Positions 8,269 to 17,347 are shown, counted from the stretch's first letter. The stretch is 64,000 bases of DNA from Flavobacterium frigoris PS1 (GCF_000252125.1 NZ_AHKF01000019.1:38199-102198), one strand, 5' to 3'. Notes: a model not told the origin generated them from the letters alone. Translations and numbers: made by a program.

Positions 8269-8721
8269 ATGACAACATTAAAAAAAGGCGACAAAGCACC
8301 AAGTTTTTCGGGACTAGATCAAGATGGCAAAGAACATAAATTAGAAGATTACAAAGGAAAAAAGCTTGTGGTTTTCTTTTATCCAAAAGCAAGTACCCCG
8401 GGATGTACTGCTGAAGCCTGTGATCTTAGGGATAATTTTGAGCGCTTTCAAGCTAATAATTATGAACTTTTAGGAGTAAGTGCCGATGCAGCTGCAAAGC
8501 AGGCTAAATTCAAAGAAAAATATGATTTTCAATTTCCGTTACTAGCTGATGAAGACAGATCAGTGATTGAGGCGTTTGGTGTTTGGGGACCTAAGAAATT
8601 CATGGGAAAAGAGTACGATGGAATTCACAGAACCACTTTTGTAATCGATGAAAACGGAATTATAGATGAGGTTATAGAAAAAGTAAAGACTAAAGCACAT
8701 GCTGATCAGATACTGAAATAA
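8269..8721 (+). CDS. bcp: Thioredoxin-dependent thiol peroxidase (Bcp/PrxQ)
   Basis: Cytoplasmic peroxiredoxin of 150 residues that reduces hydroperoxides using thioredoxin. The motif FYPKASTPGCTAEACDLRD gives peroxidatic Cys46 and resolving Cys51, five residues apart as in PrxQ enzymes. Length and the HRTTFVID segment fit the family. It appears monocistronic: a repeat element lies upstream and a strong hairpin downstream. Confidence 0.95.
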   Translation: MTTLKKGDKAPSFSGLDQDGKEHKLEDYKGKKLVVFFYPKASTPGCTAEACDLRDNFERFQANNYELLGVSADAAAKQAKFKEKYDFQFPLLADEDRSVIEAFGVWGPKKFMGKEYDGIHRTTFVIDENGIIDEVIEKVKTKAHADQILK

Positions 8722-8774
8722 GTATACTGCTACTATTCGCAACTAGTTAGTTATAAAATCAATTGCAAATAAAA

Positions 8775-8820
8775 AAAAGTCCATAATCAAGGTTGTAAAA
8801 TACCTTAATTATGGACTTTT
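8775..8820. terminator. Bidirectional terminator between convergent genes
   Basis: A 13-bp stem AAAAGTCCATAAT / ATTATGGACTTTT (8775-8787 and 8808-8820) with a partly paired loop. The A run on one side and T run on the other suit both bcp and the convergent gene ending at 8887. Confidence 0.85.
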
Positions 8821-8886
8821 CTATTATATGTAGTTTGTCAGTGTGTTATTACGTACAGTAACGGAACACTATTAAATTAGTTGCTT

Positions 8887-10350
8887 TTATTGGTCACTCT
8901 CTTTCAAAAGTTTATTTGGCTCATATCCGAAAAGGTAATGCTCCTTTATGATCTCAGCAATACCGGAAGGAAGCATAGGTTCCCAACCAGGTTTTCCATC
9001 ACTAATCATTTTCAATACTTCACGAGAGAAAACTTCTAGAATTTCTGGATCATAATTACCTATGTCAACTACTTTACCATTGAACTTAAAGAATTTGTAA
9101 AGCTCTTTCATTCGTGGGTGAACTTTTAAGTTTTCTGAGGTGGTGATGTCGCCATTTTCGTCTAGCATTGGGTACAAGAACACTTTCATGTCGCGGAAGA
9201 ATAATTTTCCAAAAGCTTCAAGGATTCCACCACTTAGATGACGGTAGTATTTCTCATCAAAAATATCAACTAGGTTATTTACACCCATGGCTAGTCCCAT
9301 TCTCGCTTTGGTATAATTAGCAAAATACTCAACTACCTTATAATATTCCTGGAAATTCGAAATCATTACCGTTTGCCCTAATGAACATAGTAATTCTGCC
9401 CGATCCATGAAATCACGTTCGTCGATTTCTCCGTCTGAACGTAAGTTAGATAAGGTAATTTCAAATACGACTAATGTGTTTTCTTTTTCAACTTTGTTTT
9501 CTTGAAGGAACATTTTTAATGATTTCTCATACATGTCCATATTAACCTTTGTTACAGGTCGGAAACTACCTCTTAAGGCAAGAATGTTCTTTTTGTATAG
9601 AATTGCTGCCGGAAGGATGTTTTTACCGTTAGGGTCAAACATTACGGCATCAGTCATTCCGTTTTTTACTAATTGTAAACTCATCAGACGATTGTCTACA
9701 TCTGCAAAACGGGGACCAGAAAAATTAATGGTGTCAATTTCAAGTTGGTCTTTGTCTAAATGATCGTATAAATAACGCAGCAATCGCTTTGGGTCATTGT
9801 ATTTATAGTAAGCACCATAAATTAAATTCACACCCAGGGTACCAAGGGTTTCTTGTTGTAAACGAGCATCCGTTTCTTTGAATCGAATGTGAAGGATAAT
9901 CTCATTGTAGTCTTCGTCAGGCTCGATTTGATATCGAATTCCAACCCAACCATGTCCTTTAAATTGTTTTGCAAAATCAATCGTAGCTACAGTGTTGGCA
10001 TAACTAAAAAACATTTTGTTAGGATGCTTTTCTCTGCTCAAACGCTCTTCAATCAATTGGCCTTCAAATGTTAGCATTTTTTTAAGTCGGCTTTCTGTAA
10101 CATAGCGGCCGTCTTCTTCAATGCCATATATGGCATCACTAAAATCTTTGTCATAAGCTGACATTGCTTTTGCAATAGTTCCGGAAGAACCTCCGGATCT
10201 AAAAAAATGTCGTACCGTTTCTTGTCCAGCGCCAATTTCAGCAAAGGTTCCGTATATATTTTCATTCAAATTGATACGAAGTGCCTTGTCCTTTATTGAA
10301 GGTATTTGTGCGATGACTTTATCACCTTTGAGTTTTATTTCAGTATCCAT
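8887..10350 (-). CDS. Conserved cytoplasmic protein of unknown function, 487 aa
   Basis: A long soluble protein without signal peptide, membrane segment or Cys cluster. Notable stretches are the Gly-rich FAEIGAGQETVRHFFRSGGS near residue 35 and MGLAMGVNNLVDIFDEKYY near residue 350. From memory it resembles a highly conserved Bacteroidota protein that databases sometimes label TonB-dependent receptor or a nucleotide adenylyltransferase. The sequence supports neither: there is no barrel, plug or HxGH motif. It is monocistronic, with its own -7 box about 30 bp upstream. Function unknown. Confidence 0.8.
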   Translation of the reverse strand: MDTEIKLKGDKVIAQIPSIKDKALRINLNENIYGTFAEIGAGQETVRHFFRSGGSSGTIAKAMSAYDKDFSDAIYGIEEDGRYVTESRLKKMLTFEGQLIEERLSREKHPNKMFFSYANTVATIDFAKQFKGHGWVGIRYQIEPDEDYNEIILHIRFKETDARLQQETLGTLGVNLIYGAYYKYNDPKRLLRYLYDHLDKDQLEIDTINFSGPRFADVDNRLMSLQLVKNGMTDAVMFDPNGKNILPAAILYKKNILALRGSFRPVTKVNMDMYEKSLKMFLQENKVEKENTLVVFEITLSNLRSDGEIDERDFMDRAELLCSLGQTVMISNFQEYYKVVEYFANYTKARMGLAMGVNNLVDIFDEKYYRHLSGGILEAFGKLFFRDMKVFLYPMLDENGDITTSENLKVHPRMKELYKFFKFNGKVVDIGNYDPEILEVFSREVLKMISDGKPGWEPMLPSGIAEIIKEHYLFGYEPNKLLKESDQ

Positions 10351-10378
10351 TTTTATTTTAAATATGGCTAATATGTTA

Positions 10379-10386
10379 CAAAGTTA
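10379..10386 (-). promoter_or_regulatory. Candidate -7 box for the 487-aa gene
   Basis: On the minus strand this reads TAACTTTG, matching TAnnTTTG, about 30 nt before the start codon. No clear -33 TTG. Confidence 0.45.
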
Positions 10387-10420
10387 ATTAAATAGGGTTC
10401 TAATGAAAGAGATTTAATCC

Positions 10421-10428
10421 TATTTTTG
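10421..10428 (+). promoter_or_regulatory. Candidate -7 box for the MBL hydrolase gene
   Basis: TATTTTTG matches TAnnTTTG. A TTC lies 20 bp upstream (10398-10400) where TTG is expected. Transcription would begin about 13 nt before the TTG start codon. Confidence 0.5.
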
Positions 10429-10446
10429 TAAAAAAATTAAACGCAA

Positions 10447-11211
10447 TTGAAGGTATATTTTTTAGGCACTGGTACATCACAAGGAATCCCAGTTATAGGA
10501 AGCGATCATCCGGTTTGTAAAAGCACTGATAATAAAGACAAAAGACTCAGGGTTTCCGTATGGATATCATGGGAAGAGCACTCTTATGTAATCGACTGTG
10601 GGCCTGATTTTAGGCAGCAAATGCTTGCTTCAAACTGTCAACATGTAGATGGAATCCTTTTTACTCATGAACATTCAGATCATACGGCGGGTATTGATGA
10701 CATTCGTCCATTCAATTTTAAACAAGGAAAAATTCCTATTTATGCGCATCAAAGGGTAATTGATAATCTGAAAAGCCGATTTGATTACGTCTTTGCTACC
10801 GTAGACAGATATCCAGGTGCTCCTTCGGTAAAAACGATAGAAGTGGTTAACAATGAGCTTTTTACTCTAGGGGATAAAAAAATAATTCCTGTGAATGTGA
10901 TGCATGGCGACCTACAGGTTTTTGGATATAGAATTGATGATTTTGCCTATGTGACCGATGCGAAAACGGTGGCCGAAAATGAAATTTCAAAACTGAAAAA
11001 CCTGAAGGTATTGGTTATAAATGCGTTGCGAGAAGAACAGCACATTTCCCATTTCAATTTACAGGAAGCATTAGATTTTATAGCCTTGGTTAAGCCAGAA
11101 AAAGCATACCTTACTCACGTTAGCCATATGTTGGGCTTTCATGAAGAAGTCCAAAAAAGGCTACCTGAAAATGTTTACCTTGCTTATGATAATCTAGAAA
11201 TCACACTATAA
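10447..11211 (+). CDS. MBL-fold metallo-hydrolase, PhnP-like, TTG start
   Basis: A 254-residue metallo-beta-lactamase-fold hydrolase, probably a phosphodiesterase of the PhnP type. The metal-binding HEHSDH motif is His74-x-His76-x-Asp78-His79, with further metal ligands expected at VMHGD and the C-terminal LTHVSH. The start is TTG: an in-frame TAA lies at 10438-10440 and only ACG and CAA codons intervene, while the fold's first strand begins immediately at KVYFLGTGTS. The next gene starts 11 bp downstream. The exact substrate cannot be read from the sequence. Confidence 0.88.
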   Translation: MKVYFLGTGTSQGIPVIGSDHPVCKSTDNKDKRLRVSVWISWEEHSYVIDCGPDFRQQMLASNCQHVDGILFTHEHSDHTAGIDDIRPFNFKQGKIPIYAHQRVIDNLKSRFDYVFATVDRYPGAPSVKTIEVVNNELFTLGDKKIIPVNVMHGDLQVFGYRIDDFAYVTDAKTVAENEISKLKNLKVLVINALREEQHISHFNLQEALDFIALVKPEKAYLTHVSHMLGFHEEVQKRLPENVYLAYDNLEITL

Positions 11212-11222
11212 TTTAACTTAAA

Positions 11223-11726
11223 ATGAAAAAATCGTTATTACTCTATGCCTTTATTATACTCGTACTTATGAACGTATTTACGTATATGTTTTATAGTAAA
11301 GAAGTTGCATTCGAACAGGGGAGATATGAAAAAGTAACCAAGAAATTAAAAGACAGCTTGGTGTCTGTTAATGCTAAATTGAAGAATGCCAACTATTTTT
11401 CCTTGGAAAAAAACGAAAATGCGCAAAATTATTTTGATTCCGGAAGTTCAGAAAAAACGATTCAATATGAAAAACTAATTCCCTATGTCACTGAGAAATT
11501 ATTGGATTATAATTCAAATCCTAAAGGAAACCCTTATGTCGGACAGGATAAAATAGGAGAAAACAAATTTATAATCAACAAAGTGAAAATTCTAAATCAC
11601 AGATGGATTATTGCTGATTTTAGCGATGGAAATATCTGGGGTGAAGTCTTACTTAAATACTTTGTCAATGGGGATGAAAGTATCTCTTTTGAAGTCAACC
11701 AATCGTTGCTTTATCCAAAAGACTAA
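11223..11726 (+). CDS. Membrane-anchored protein of unknown function, 167 aa
   Basis: One N-terminal hydrophobic helix (about residues 5-22) is followed by a charged, possibly coiled-coil stretch (35-55) and a mostly beta C-terminal domain (about 95-167). It is most likely anchored in the inner membrane with the domain in the periplasm. No catalytic motif. Cotranscription with the MBL hydrolase 11 bp upstream is likely, ending at the terminator that begins at the stop codon. Confidence 0.75.
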   Translation: MKKSLLLYAFIILVLMNVFTYMFYSKEVAFEQGRYEKVTKKLKDSLVSVNAKLKNANYFSLEKNENAQNYFDSGSSEKTIQYEKLIPYVTEKLLDYNSNPKGNPYVGQDKIGENKFIINKVKILNHRWIIADFSDGNIWGEVLLKYFVNGDESISFEVNQSLLYPKD

Positions 11727-11760
11727 AAAAAAGGTTCCAATTTAAATTGGAACCTTTTTT
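11725..11760. terminator. Perfect palindromic bidirectional terminator
   Basis: An uninterrupted palindrome centred at 11743 (AAGGTTCCAATTT / AAATTGGAACCTT) has A and T runs outside. It serves both convergent genes and abuts the esterase stop codon. Confidence 0.92.
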
Positions 11761-12404
11761 TATGCTAATAACCAATTCTTAAAGTCATTAAATATTTGTG
11801 GGGAAATCCCATGACCAATAGGGTATTCTTTATAAACAGATGCTATGTTTAGTTTATCTAAGAAAGGCTTCGTTTTACGAGCCCAATCAATAGGAATCAC
11901 TTGGTCAACAGTTCCGTGAGATTGGAATATTCGCAATTGACTAAAATCGTTATTTTGGTAATTCGGCTCCATGATGTCTTCATTAGCATAACCACTTAAG
12001 GCTATTACATTTTTGATTTTTTCAGGATGTGAAAGTGCAATTGCATAGCTCAAAATAGCACCTTGGCTAAAGCCCAATAAGCTAATATTGTTGGTGTCAA
12101 TGGGATAAGTGTCAATCAATTCTTCTATAAAACCAGCAATTAAATTTCTAGATGCTTTGGCCTGTTCTAAGTCTGAAAATTTATTTTCATCAGCGTCAAA
12201 ATTAATAGCGTACCAAGCATAACTCCCGTATTGTAAATCATAAGGAGCACGAGCTGAGATGACGTAACTGTCGTCTGGAAGTTCTGATGCAAACGAGAAT
12301 AAATCAGCTTCGTTACTGCCGTATCCGTGAAGTAAAAGTATAAGTGGGTTTTTGTCTAATTTGATTTTTGGTTCTCTAATGAGATAGTCCAGTGATAATT
12401 TCAT
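11760..12404 (-). CDS. Alpha/beta hydrolase, carboxylesterase/phospholipase family
   Basis: Cytoplasmic serine esterase of 214 residues from the preferred Met at 12404. Counted from there, the catalytic triad is Ser113 in GFSQG, Asp167 in HGTVDQVIP and His198 in IGHG; LLLHGYGSNE forms the oxyanion region. The frame is open seven codons further (to 12425), but that start would overlap the preceding gene, whereas MKLSLDYL begins 4 bp after it. It is the last gene of the operon starting at 15967. The natural substrate is unknown. Confidence 0.9.
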   Translation of the reverse strand: MKLSLDYLIREPKIKLDKNPLILLLHGYGSNEADLFSFASELPDDSYVISARAPYDLQYGSYAWYAINFDADENKFSDLEQAKASRNLIAGFIEELIDTYPIDTNNISLLGFSQGAILSYAIALSHPEKIKNVIALSGYANEDIMEPNYQNNDFSQLRIFQSHGTVDQVIPIDWARKTKPFLDKLNIASVYKEYPIGHGISPQIFNDFKNWLLA

Positions 12405-12408
12405 TTGT

Positions 12409-12735
12409 TTAAGATATATTTGCAAACCATTTTTGAAAAAGATTCCCTAATAATGGAACCGGTTTTGTTTCTCCTTTTATAGCAGTGAAAATTCCATATG
12501 ACCATAGAACAGAAACGAAAATCCACATTGGTGCAGAAATCATTAAGCTGTCAAAATTGCTTATAATTAATCCCAATGAGATAAAAGTCAGTGTTAATCC
12601 CAGTCCTTGGCGTATGTGAAATGAGGCAAAAGTATTCTTATCGTCGGAATTCATTGACATGGCAATAAATACCCCAATGCCTAAAATATAGCTTGTAATT
12701 GCCGCCGTTTTACCTGTTTCAATAGTGTTATTCAT
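12409..12735 (-). CDS. Small DUF4870-like membrane protein
   Basis: A 108-residue hydrophobic protein with about three transmembrane helices (roughly residues 12-28, 45-62 and 68-88). The pattern H-I-R-Q-G-L-G-L between helices is typical of DUF4870-type proteins. It overlaps the dihydroorotase homologue upstream by 8 nt, so the two are probably translationally coupled. Function unknown; its place in the operon is the only clue. Confidence 0.75.
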   Translation of the reverse strand: MNNTIETGKTAAITSYILGIGVFIAMSMNSDDKNTFASFHIRQGLGLTLTFISLGLIISNFDSLMISAPMWIFVSVLWSYGIFTAIKGETKPVPLLGNLFQKWFANIS

Positions 12736-13993
12736 GTTGTTCTGCTAAAATTAATTTTCCTTGATTTAAAATCCCGTAAACCTGACCTTTGGTTTCCATT
12801 CCTAGAAATGCGGAGTTTTTTGACTTGGACAGTATGGATGATTTTGTAAAAACGCTATTTCCTTCGGGATTGAATAAAGTGATGTTTGCTGGCGCACCTT
12901 CTTTGATCGACTGACTTTCAATTCCGAAAACAGCTTTTCCAGAAGTCAGTTTTTCAATTACTTTTTCGATAGGTAATACGGTCATCAAAGCACCATAAGC
13001 ACTTTCAAGTCCGATTGTTCCATTTTTAGCCGTATCAAACTCCATTTTTTTATGTTCAATGTCCATCGGATTGTGGTCTGATGTAATCATATCGATTGTG
13101 TTGTCCAATATCCCAGCTACTAATGCTTTTCGGTCTGATTCAGTTCTAAGAGGCGGTGATACTTTAAATCTAGTGTCAAATCCTTCTAGCTTTTCGTCAG
13201 TCATTACTAAATGATGCACAGCAACGCTGCAGCTTACATTTAAGCCTTTTGCCTTGGCTTCTTTTATTAATTGTACTGCTTTTGCTGTAGAAACTGTTGG
13301 GATGTGTAATTTGCCTCCTGTGTATTCCAGTAAAAATAAATTTCTCGAGATTTGTAGTTCTTCGGCTAGATTTGGAATACCTTTTAATCCCAAACGTGTT
13401 GAAACAATTCCTTCGTTGACAACTCCGTTTCCTTTTATTTTTTCATCTTGAGGAAATGCAATCACTAATCCATCAAAATCTTGTACATATTGTAAGGCTA
13501 TTTTTAGCAAATTTGCATTTGGCTGGCTTTTGTTGTAGTCTCCAAAAGCAATGGCTCCTACTTTTTTCATGTCAAACAATTCTGCCATGTCATTTCCGTC
13601 ACTGCCTTTTGTTAAGGCAGCTATTGGGTAAAGCTGTGTGGCACTGCCATTGGCTTTGTTTTGTACAAAGAGAACCTGTGATTGGTTATCAATGATAGGG
13701 AAGGAGTTCGGTTGAAGAGCAATTGCCGTAAAACCACTTTTTGCAGCTACATTTAACCCATTTAAAATGGTCTCTCTATCTTCAAAACCGGGTTCGCCTA
13801 GCGAAACACTACTGTCAAACCAACCTTGGGAAATATGTAGGTTATCTCGTTTTACTTCTTCTATGTTTTCTGAATTGGGAAGGGAAACGCCAATTTTTTC
13901 AATTAAACCATCTACAATTAAAATATCTATTGTCTTGTTGTGAAAAGGACTTTTCGAATCGATAATTTTTGCGTCTCGGATGATTACTTTCAT
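12728..13993 (-). CDS. pyrC: Dihydroorotase homologue lacking metal-binding HxH
   Basis: Amidohydrolase-fold protein of 421 residues, clearly in the dihydroorotase family (GEPGFEDRETI, AVHHLVMTDE, SDHNPMD, GTIGLESAYG). The strand-1 motif that is D-P-H-V-H-L-R in active enzymes reads Asp60-Ser-Ser62-Val-Ser64-Leu-Gly66: both zinc-binding His and the substrate Arg are gone. It resembles the inactive PyrC-prime proteins that scaffold aspartate transcarbamoylase in some bacteria. I infer a non-catalytic role, and a true PyrC should exist elsewhere in the genome. It is flanked in the operon by a VWA membrane protein and a DUF4870-like protein. Confidence 0.85.
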   Translation of the reverse strand: MKVIIRDAKIIDSKSPFHNKTIDILIVDGLIEKIGVSLPNSENIEEVKRDNLHISQGWFDSSVSLGEPGFEDRETILNGLNVAAKSGFTAIALQPNSFPIIDNQSQVLFVQNKANGSATQLYPIAALTKGSDGNDMAELFDMKKVGAIAFGDYNKSQPNANLLKIALQYVQDFDGLVIAFPQDEKIKGNGVVNEGIVSTRLGLKGIPNLAEELQISRNLFLLEYTGGKLHIPTVSTAKAVQLIKEAKAKGLNVSCSVAVHHLVMTDEKLEGFDTRFKVSPPLRTESDRKALVAGILDNTIDMITSDHNPMDIEHKKMEFDTAKNGTIGLESAYGALMTVLPIEKVIEKLTSGKAVFGIESQSIKEGAPANITLFNPEGNSVFTKSSILSKSKNSAFLGMETKGQVYGILNQGKLILAEQHE

Positions 13994-14038
13994 ATACGGG
14001 TATTATTTTTTAATTCTGAATTCCAGAAACGAATTCGT

Positions 14039-15967
14039 TTATTTCACGAATCGTGTGATTGCTGTTTCAATTGACAGAAAGAGCAGTGCAAAGATAACAA
14101 ACCATTTCCAAATTTGATTGTCCATTCTGTTCGTTTGTAAAGTATCGAAAAAAGACGCTATAGAATCAGTCGATTTATAGTCAGAAAGTGTTTTTTCATT
14201 GGCTGCTGCCAAATCACTTTCTGTTCTACCGTAATTGAAACTGATGTTTTCTAATTTTTCATCTTGGTTGAAAATTTCAAAATTTCCTGCTTGCTCCGGA
14301 TAATCATTAAAAACTAATTTGACCTTATTGTTGAGGATCTGTTGAATGGGAATGAATTGTTCTGTTGCGTTTTTGACGGTTAGCACAGCATCTTTAGACA
14401 GTAATACGTCCACAAGAAAAGGATTTGAATTCCCTATCGTTAAGTTGTTTATACCGTTATTATGATTGCTTATTGCCATTTTATAAAAAACGGGAACGAT
14501 TAATGGCGACTGCTGGAAATTTGAATTTGATGTATTTATTGGTGCCGAGAACACATAAACTGTAGAAATGGAATTTGATACGGAGCTCAAGAAAGTGCTT
14601 TGGTCATCATTAGACAAAGCAGCCGGACTTGAACTAGATAGTCTAAAGGAACCATTTGTTCTTGGATATTGGAAATTGTTGATTTTATTTTCGAATACGG
14701 AAGTAAATAAAGGATGGTTGAAATTGATTTTAGTAATGAGTTTCTCTACATTTTCAAAGTTCTTAAATTGAATAGCTCCAAAATTCATCAGGAATGTATT
14801 CATGTTCGCAATTGAATTTTTTGCTGAAGGGATTACAATCAGGTTTCCTCCCTTTTGCACAAAAGATTTTAAAGTGCTTTGTAAGGCTTGCGGAATTTCA
14901 TCAAGTTCGTTCAATACGATTGCGTCTTGTTTCTCAATAGCATTGTAGTCTAATGAACTAATTGTTGAATTGTTGAAATTAAACTCATCACTGGTGTAAA
15001 TCCGACTCAGGAAGTTGCTCTTTTCTGCTTCGCCAATGCTGATGATATTTGCCTTTTTTATTTCGGAAATACTGAAATATAAAGTATTGTCATAAGGTAA
15101 TCTGTTGTCTGTTATTGAAACATAGCCATGAAAAGCTTGTTTTGGAATAGTGAAATTGATGCTCTTTTTCTTGGTTTCAAAGTCAACAATCGTTTTTGCG
15201 ATAAGCTTGTTTTGATTGTAGATGGCAATAGGTATAGGCTTAATACCAGATCCATAAGCAGACAAATCAACAGTGATTTCATAGAAATTATCGAGTGTTT
15301 CATGAATGAAAACACTATCAATGGCAACGTTATTTTTTTGTTCTGCTTTTGGTGTGATGAAATGTATTAGCTCATTTTGATCACTTTTTTTGAGCTTTTT
15401 CGTTTCAATACCAACTGCATCGGTGATAATCACAATATCTTTTTTAAATGCTGATTTGTGCGAGTTTATTTTGGCTAGCGCATAGTCTAGTTGAAATGGG
15501 ATGGCACTATATTTTATATTTTGTAAGGTATTGCGAATTGATTTAATGTCAGTATTCCAGTAATTTTCGGAATTAGTAAGCAAAGAAAAAGTAGTGTTTT
15601 CCGGAGTATCTTCGAGTAATTCTTGCACAGCTCTTTTTAGTAATTCTCCCTTTTTTCCTTTCGCCTGCATACTGAATGAATTGTCTAATATAATGTACAG
15701 TTCATTAGTTGTGTTTTCATTGTCTTTAGCTTTGAAGTTGGGTTGTGCAAATGCAAAAATAATACAGCTTAACAATAATAAACGGGTGCTAAGGAGCAGC
15801 CATTTCTTAATTTTAGAGCTTTTTCTGGTTTGTACGGTAAGTGCTTTTAGGAAACGAACATTGGTGAAATATTCTTTTTTGAAACGGCGAAATTGAAATA
15901 AGTGAACCAAAATTGGTACGATCAACAGGAAGAGAAAGTATAGAATTTCGGGATGTCTAAATTGCAT
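14039..15967 (-). CDS. BatA-type VWA-domain membrane protein
   Basis: A 642-residue protein from the Met at 15967. The N-terminus MQFRHPEILYFLFLLIVPIL is the typical BatA-like start, followed by a second helix (about residues 55-75) and a von Willebrand A domain with MIDAS motif D-N-S-F-S. A C-terminal membrane helix ends the protein (about 618-636). The large middle part should be periplasmic. The ORF is open 38 codons further upstream, but that extension is not membrane-like and would displace the family N-terminus. It heads the operon with the dihydroorotase homologue (45-bp gap). No MoxR ATPase is adjacent, unlike in Bat loci. Confidence 0.85.
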   Translation of the reverse strand: MQFRHPEILYFLFLLIVPILVHLFQFRRFKKEYFTNVRFLKALTVQTRKSSKIKKWLLLSTRLLLLSCIIFAFAQPNFKAKDNENTTNELYIILDNSFSMQAKGKKGELLKRAVQELLEDTPENTTFSLLTNSENYWNTDIKSIRNTLQNIKYSAIPFQLDYALAKINSHKSAFKKDIVIITDAVGIETKKLKKSDQNELIHFITPKAEQKNNVAIDSVFIHETLDNFYEITVDLSAYGSGIKPIPIAIYNQNKLIAKTIVDFETKKKSINFTIPKQAFHGYVSITDNRLPYDNTLYFSISEIKKANIISIGEAEKSNFLSRIYTSDEFNFNNSTISSLDYNAIEKQDAIVLNELDEIPQALQSTLKSFVQKGGNLIVIPSAKNSIANMNTFLMNFGAIQFKNFENVEKLITKINFNHPLFTSVFENKINNFQYPRTNGSFRLSSSSPAALSNDDQSTFLSSVSNSISTVYVFSAPINTSNSNFQQSPLIVPVFYKMAISNHNNGINNLTIGNSNPFLVDVLLSKDAVLTVKNATEQFIPIQQILNNKVKLVFNDYPEQAGNFEIFNQDEKLENISFNYGRTESDLAAANEKTLSDYKSTDSIASFFDTLQTNRMDNQIWKWFVIFALLFLSIETAITRFVK

Positions 15968-16160
15968 TCTAATATTTAGTTTATCAAAAATACATATTTG
16001 TTTGCAGTTGTAAGACGCTATTGTTTGATTTTTTGTTAGAGGAATCAATTTTATCTCTTTTTTTACCAAATCAGTTTTCAATTCACTTTATATTTTTAAA
16101 GGAATAGGATTTGGGTTCTGTATATTGTGTATTTTAGCTTTTCTAATAAAACTTCAAAAA

Positions 16161-17273
16161 ATGAAAAAACAATATTTCACTCTTTTTTTACTTTTAATTT
16201 GTGCAATTGGTCATGCACAAAAGGATAAATTTAATTTGTTGATTGGGACCTATACAACGGGATGTGATAGTAAAGGAATTTACGTGTATGAGTTTGATTC
16301 AAAAACAGCCGATTTTAATTTTAAAAATGCTTCTGAAAATGTGGTGAATCCAAGCTATTTGTCTATTTCAAAAGATAATGATTTTATTTATTCTGTAAAT
16401 GAAAATGGAGTTCAAAGTAAAGTGAGTTCTTTTGGTTTTGATTCAACAACTGGAAAATTAGATTTTTTAAATTCTCAAGATTCAGAGGGAGCAGATCCGT
16501 GTTATATCATTAACGATGATAAAAACGTAATCGTTGCCAATTATTCTGGTGGGAATATCTCCGTTTTTGGAAAAAACAGTGATGGAAGTATTGCCGAAGC
16601 AAAACAAGTGATTCAGCATTACGGAAAAGGGCCTAACTCCAAAAGACAAGAAGGGCCACATGTACATATGGTGCATTTTTCCCCAGATAAAAAGTTTGTT
16701 TTGTCTAATGATTTAGGGAATGATAAGGTGTATTCGTATGAATATGATGCCAACTCAACTAACAAAACCTTAAAAGTAAAAGATAGCGTTTCAGTAGCTA
16801 TGGGAAGTGGACCTAGACACTTGACTTTTAGCAAAGACGGAAAGTATGTTTATCTATTGCAAGAATTGGATGGCGCTTTAACTACTTTCTGTTACTCAAA
16901 AGGAAAATTAAAAAAAATAGGTGAAACCAGCATCTTGGCAAAAGATTTCAAAGGAAAATTTAGTTCTGCTGATATTCATATTTCACCAGACGGCAAATTT
17001 CTGTATGCGTCAAATAGAGGAGAGGCTAATGCTATTACTATCTTTAAAATAGCAAAGAATGGGAAATTAGAATTGAAAGGGCAAACGAGTACGTTGGGTA
17101 AGGGACCACGTAACTTCGCAATTGACCCAACAGGGAACTTTCTATTGGTAGCACATCAATACACTAACAACATCATGATTTTTAAAAGAAATCAATCAAC
17201 TGGTGCGCTTACTGATACTGGCAAGAGAATTGACTTATGTTCTCCTGTGTGTTTAGTGTTTGCTGAAAATTAG
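16161..17273 (+). CDS. Secreted lactonase-family beta-propeller protein
   Basis: A 370-residue protein of the 6-phosphogluconolactonase/Pgl beta-propeller family. A signal peptide begins MKKQYFTLFLLLICAIGHA, so the Met at 16161 is chosen over the in-frame Met at 16125. Repeated blades carry motifs such as FSPDKKFVL, FSKDGKYVYLL and ISPDGKFLYASNRG. The LLIGTYT opening and GKGPRNFAIDP segment are typical of the family. Export makes a role in the cytosolic pentose phosphate route unlikely; it may hydrolyse sugar lactones in the periplasm. Monocistronic. Confidence 0.88.
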   Translation: MKKQYFTLFLLLICAIGHAQKDKFNLLIGTYTTGCDSKGIYVYEFDSKTADFNFKNASENVVNPSYLSISKDNDFIYSVNENGVQSKVSSFGFDSTTGKLDFLNSQDSEGADPCYIINDDKNVIVANYSGGNISVFGKNSDGSIAEAKQVIQHYGKGPNSKRQEGPHVHMVHFSPDKKFVLSNDLGNDKVYSYEYDANSTNKTLKVKDSVSVAMGSGPRHLTFSKDGKYVYLLQELDGALTTFCYSKGKLKKIGETSILAKDFKGKFSSADIHISPDGKFLYASNRGEANAITIFKIAKNGKLELKGQTSTLGKGPRNFAIDPTGNFLLVAHQYTNNIMIFKRNQSTGALTDTGKRIDLCSPVCLVFAEN

Positions 17274-17302
17274 AAAAGCCCTAATATTATTTGTGGAAAA
17301 GG

Positions 17303-17344
17303 AAAAAGGCTAAAAAATGAGATTCATTTTTTAGCCTTTTTTTT
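17303..17344. terminator. Bidirectional terminator between lactonase and helicase
   Basis: An 18-bp perfect stem AAAAAGGCTAAAAAATGA / TCATTTTTTAGCCTTTTT with a GAT loop and T run, between convergent genes. Confidence 0.92.
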
Positions 17345-17347
17345 ATG

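Noticed and set aside
8887..10350. TonB-dependent receptor or nucleotide adenylyltransferase
   Set aside because: No signal peptide, plug, barrel strands or HxGH motif is present.
12728..13993. Ordinary catalytic dihydroorotase
   Set aside because: Both His of the metal-binding HxH and the substrate Arg are replaced.
14039..15967. Complete Bat aerotolerance locus
   Set aside because: Only one BatA/VWA-like protein; no MoxR ATPase, BatB, BatC or BatD-like genes next to it.
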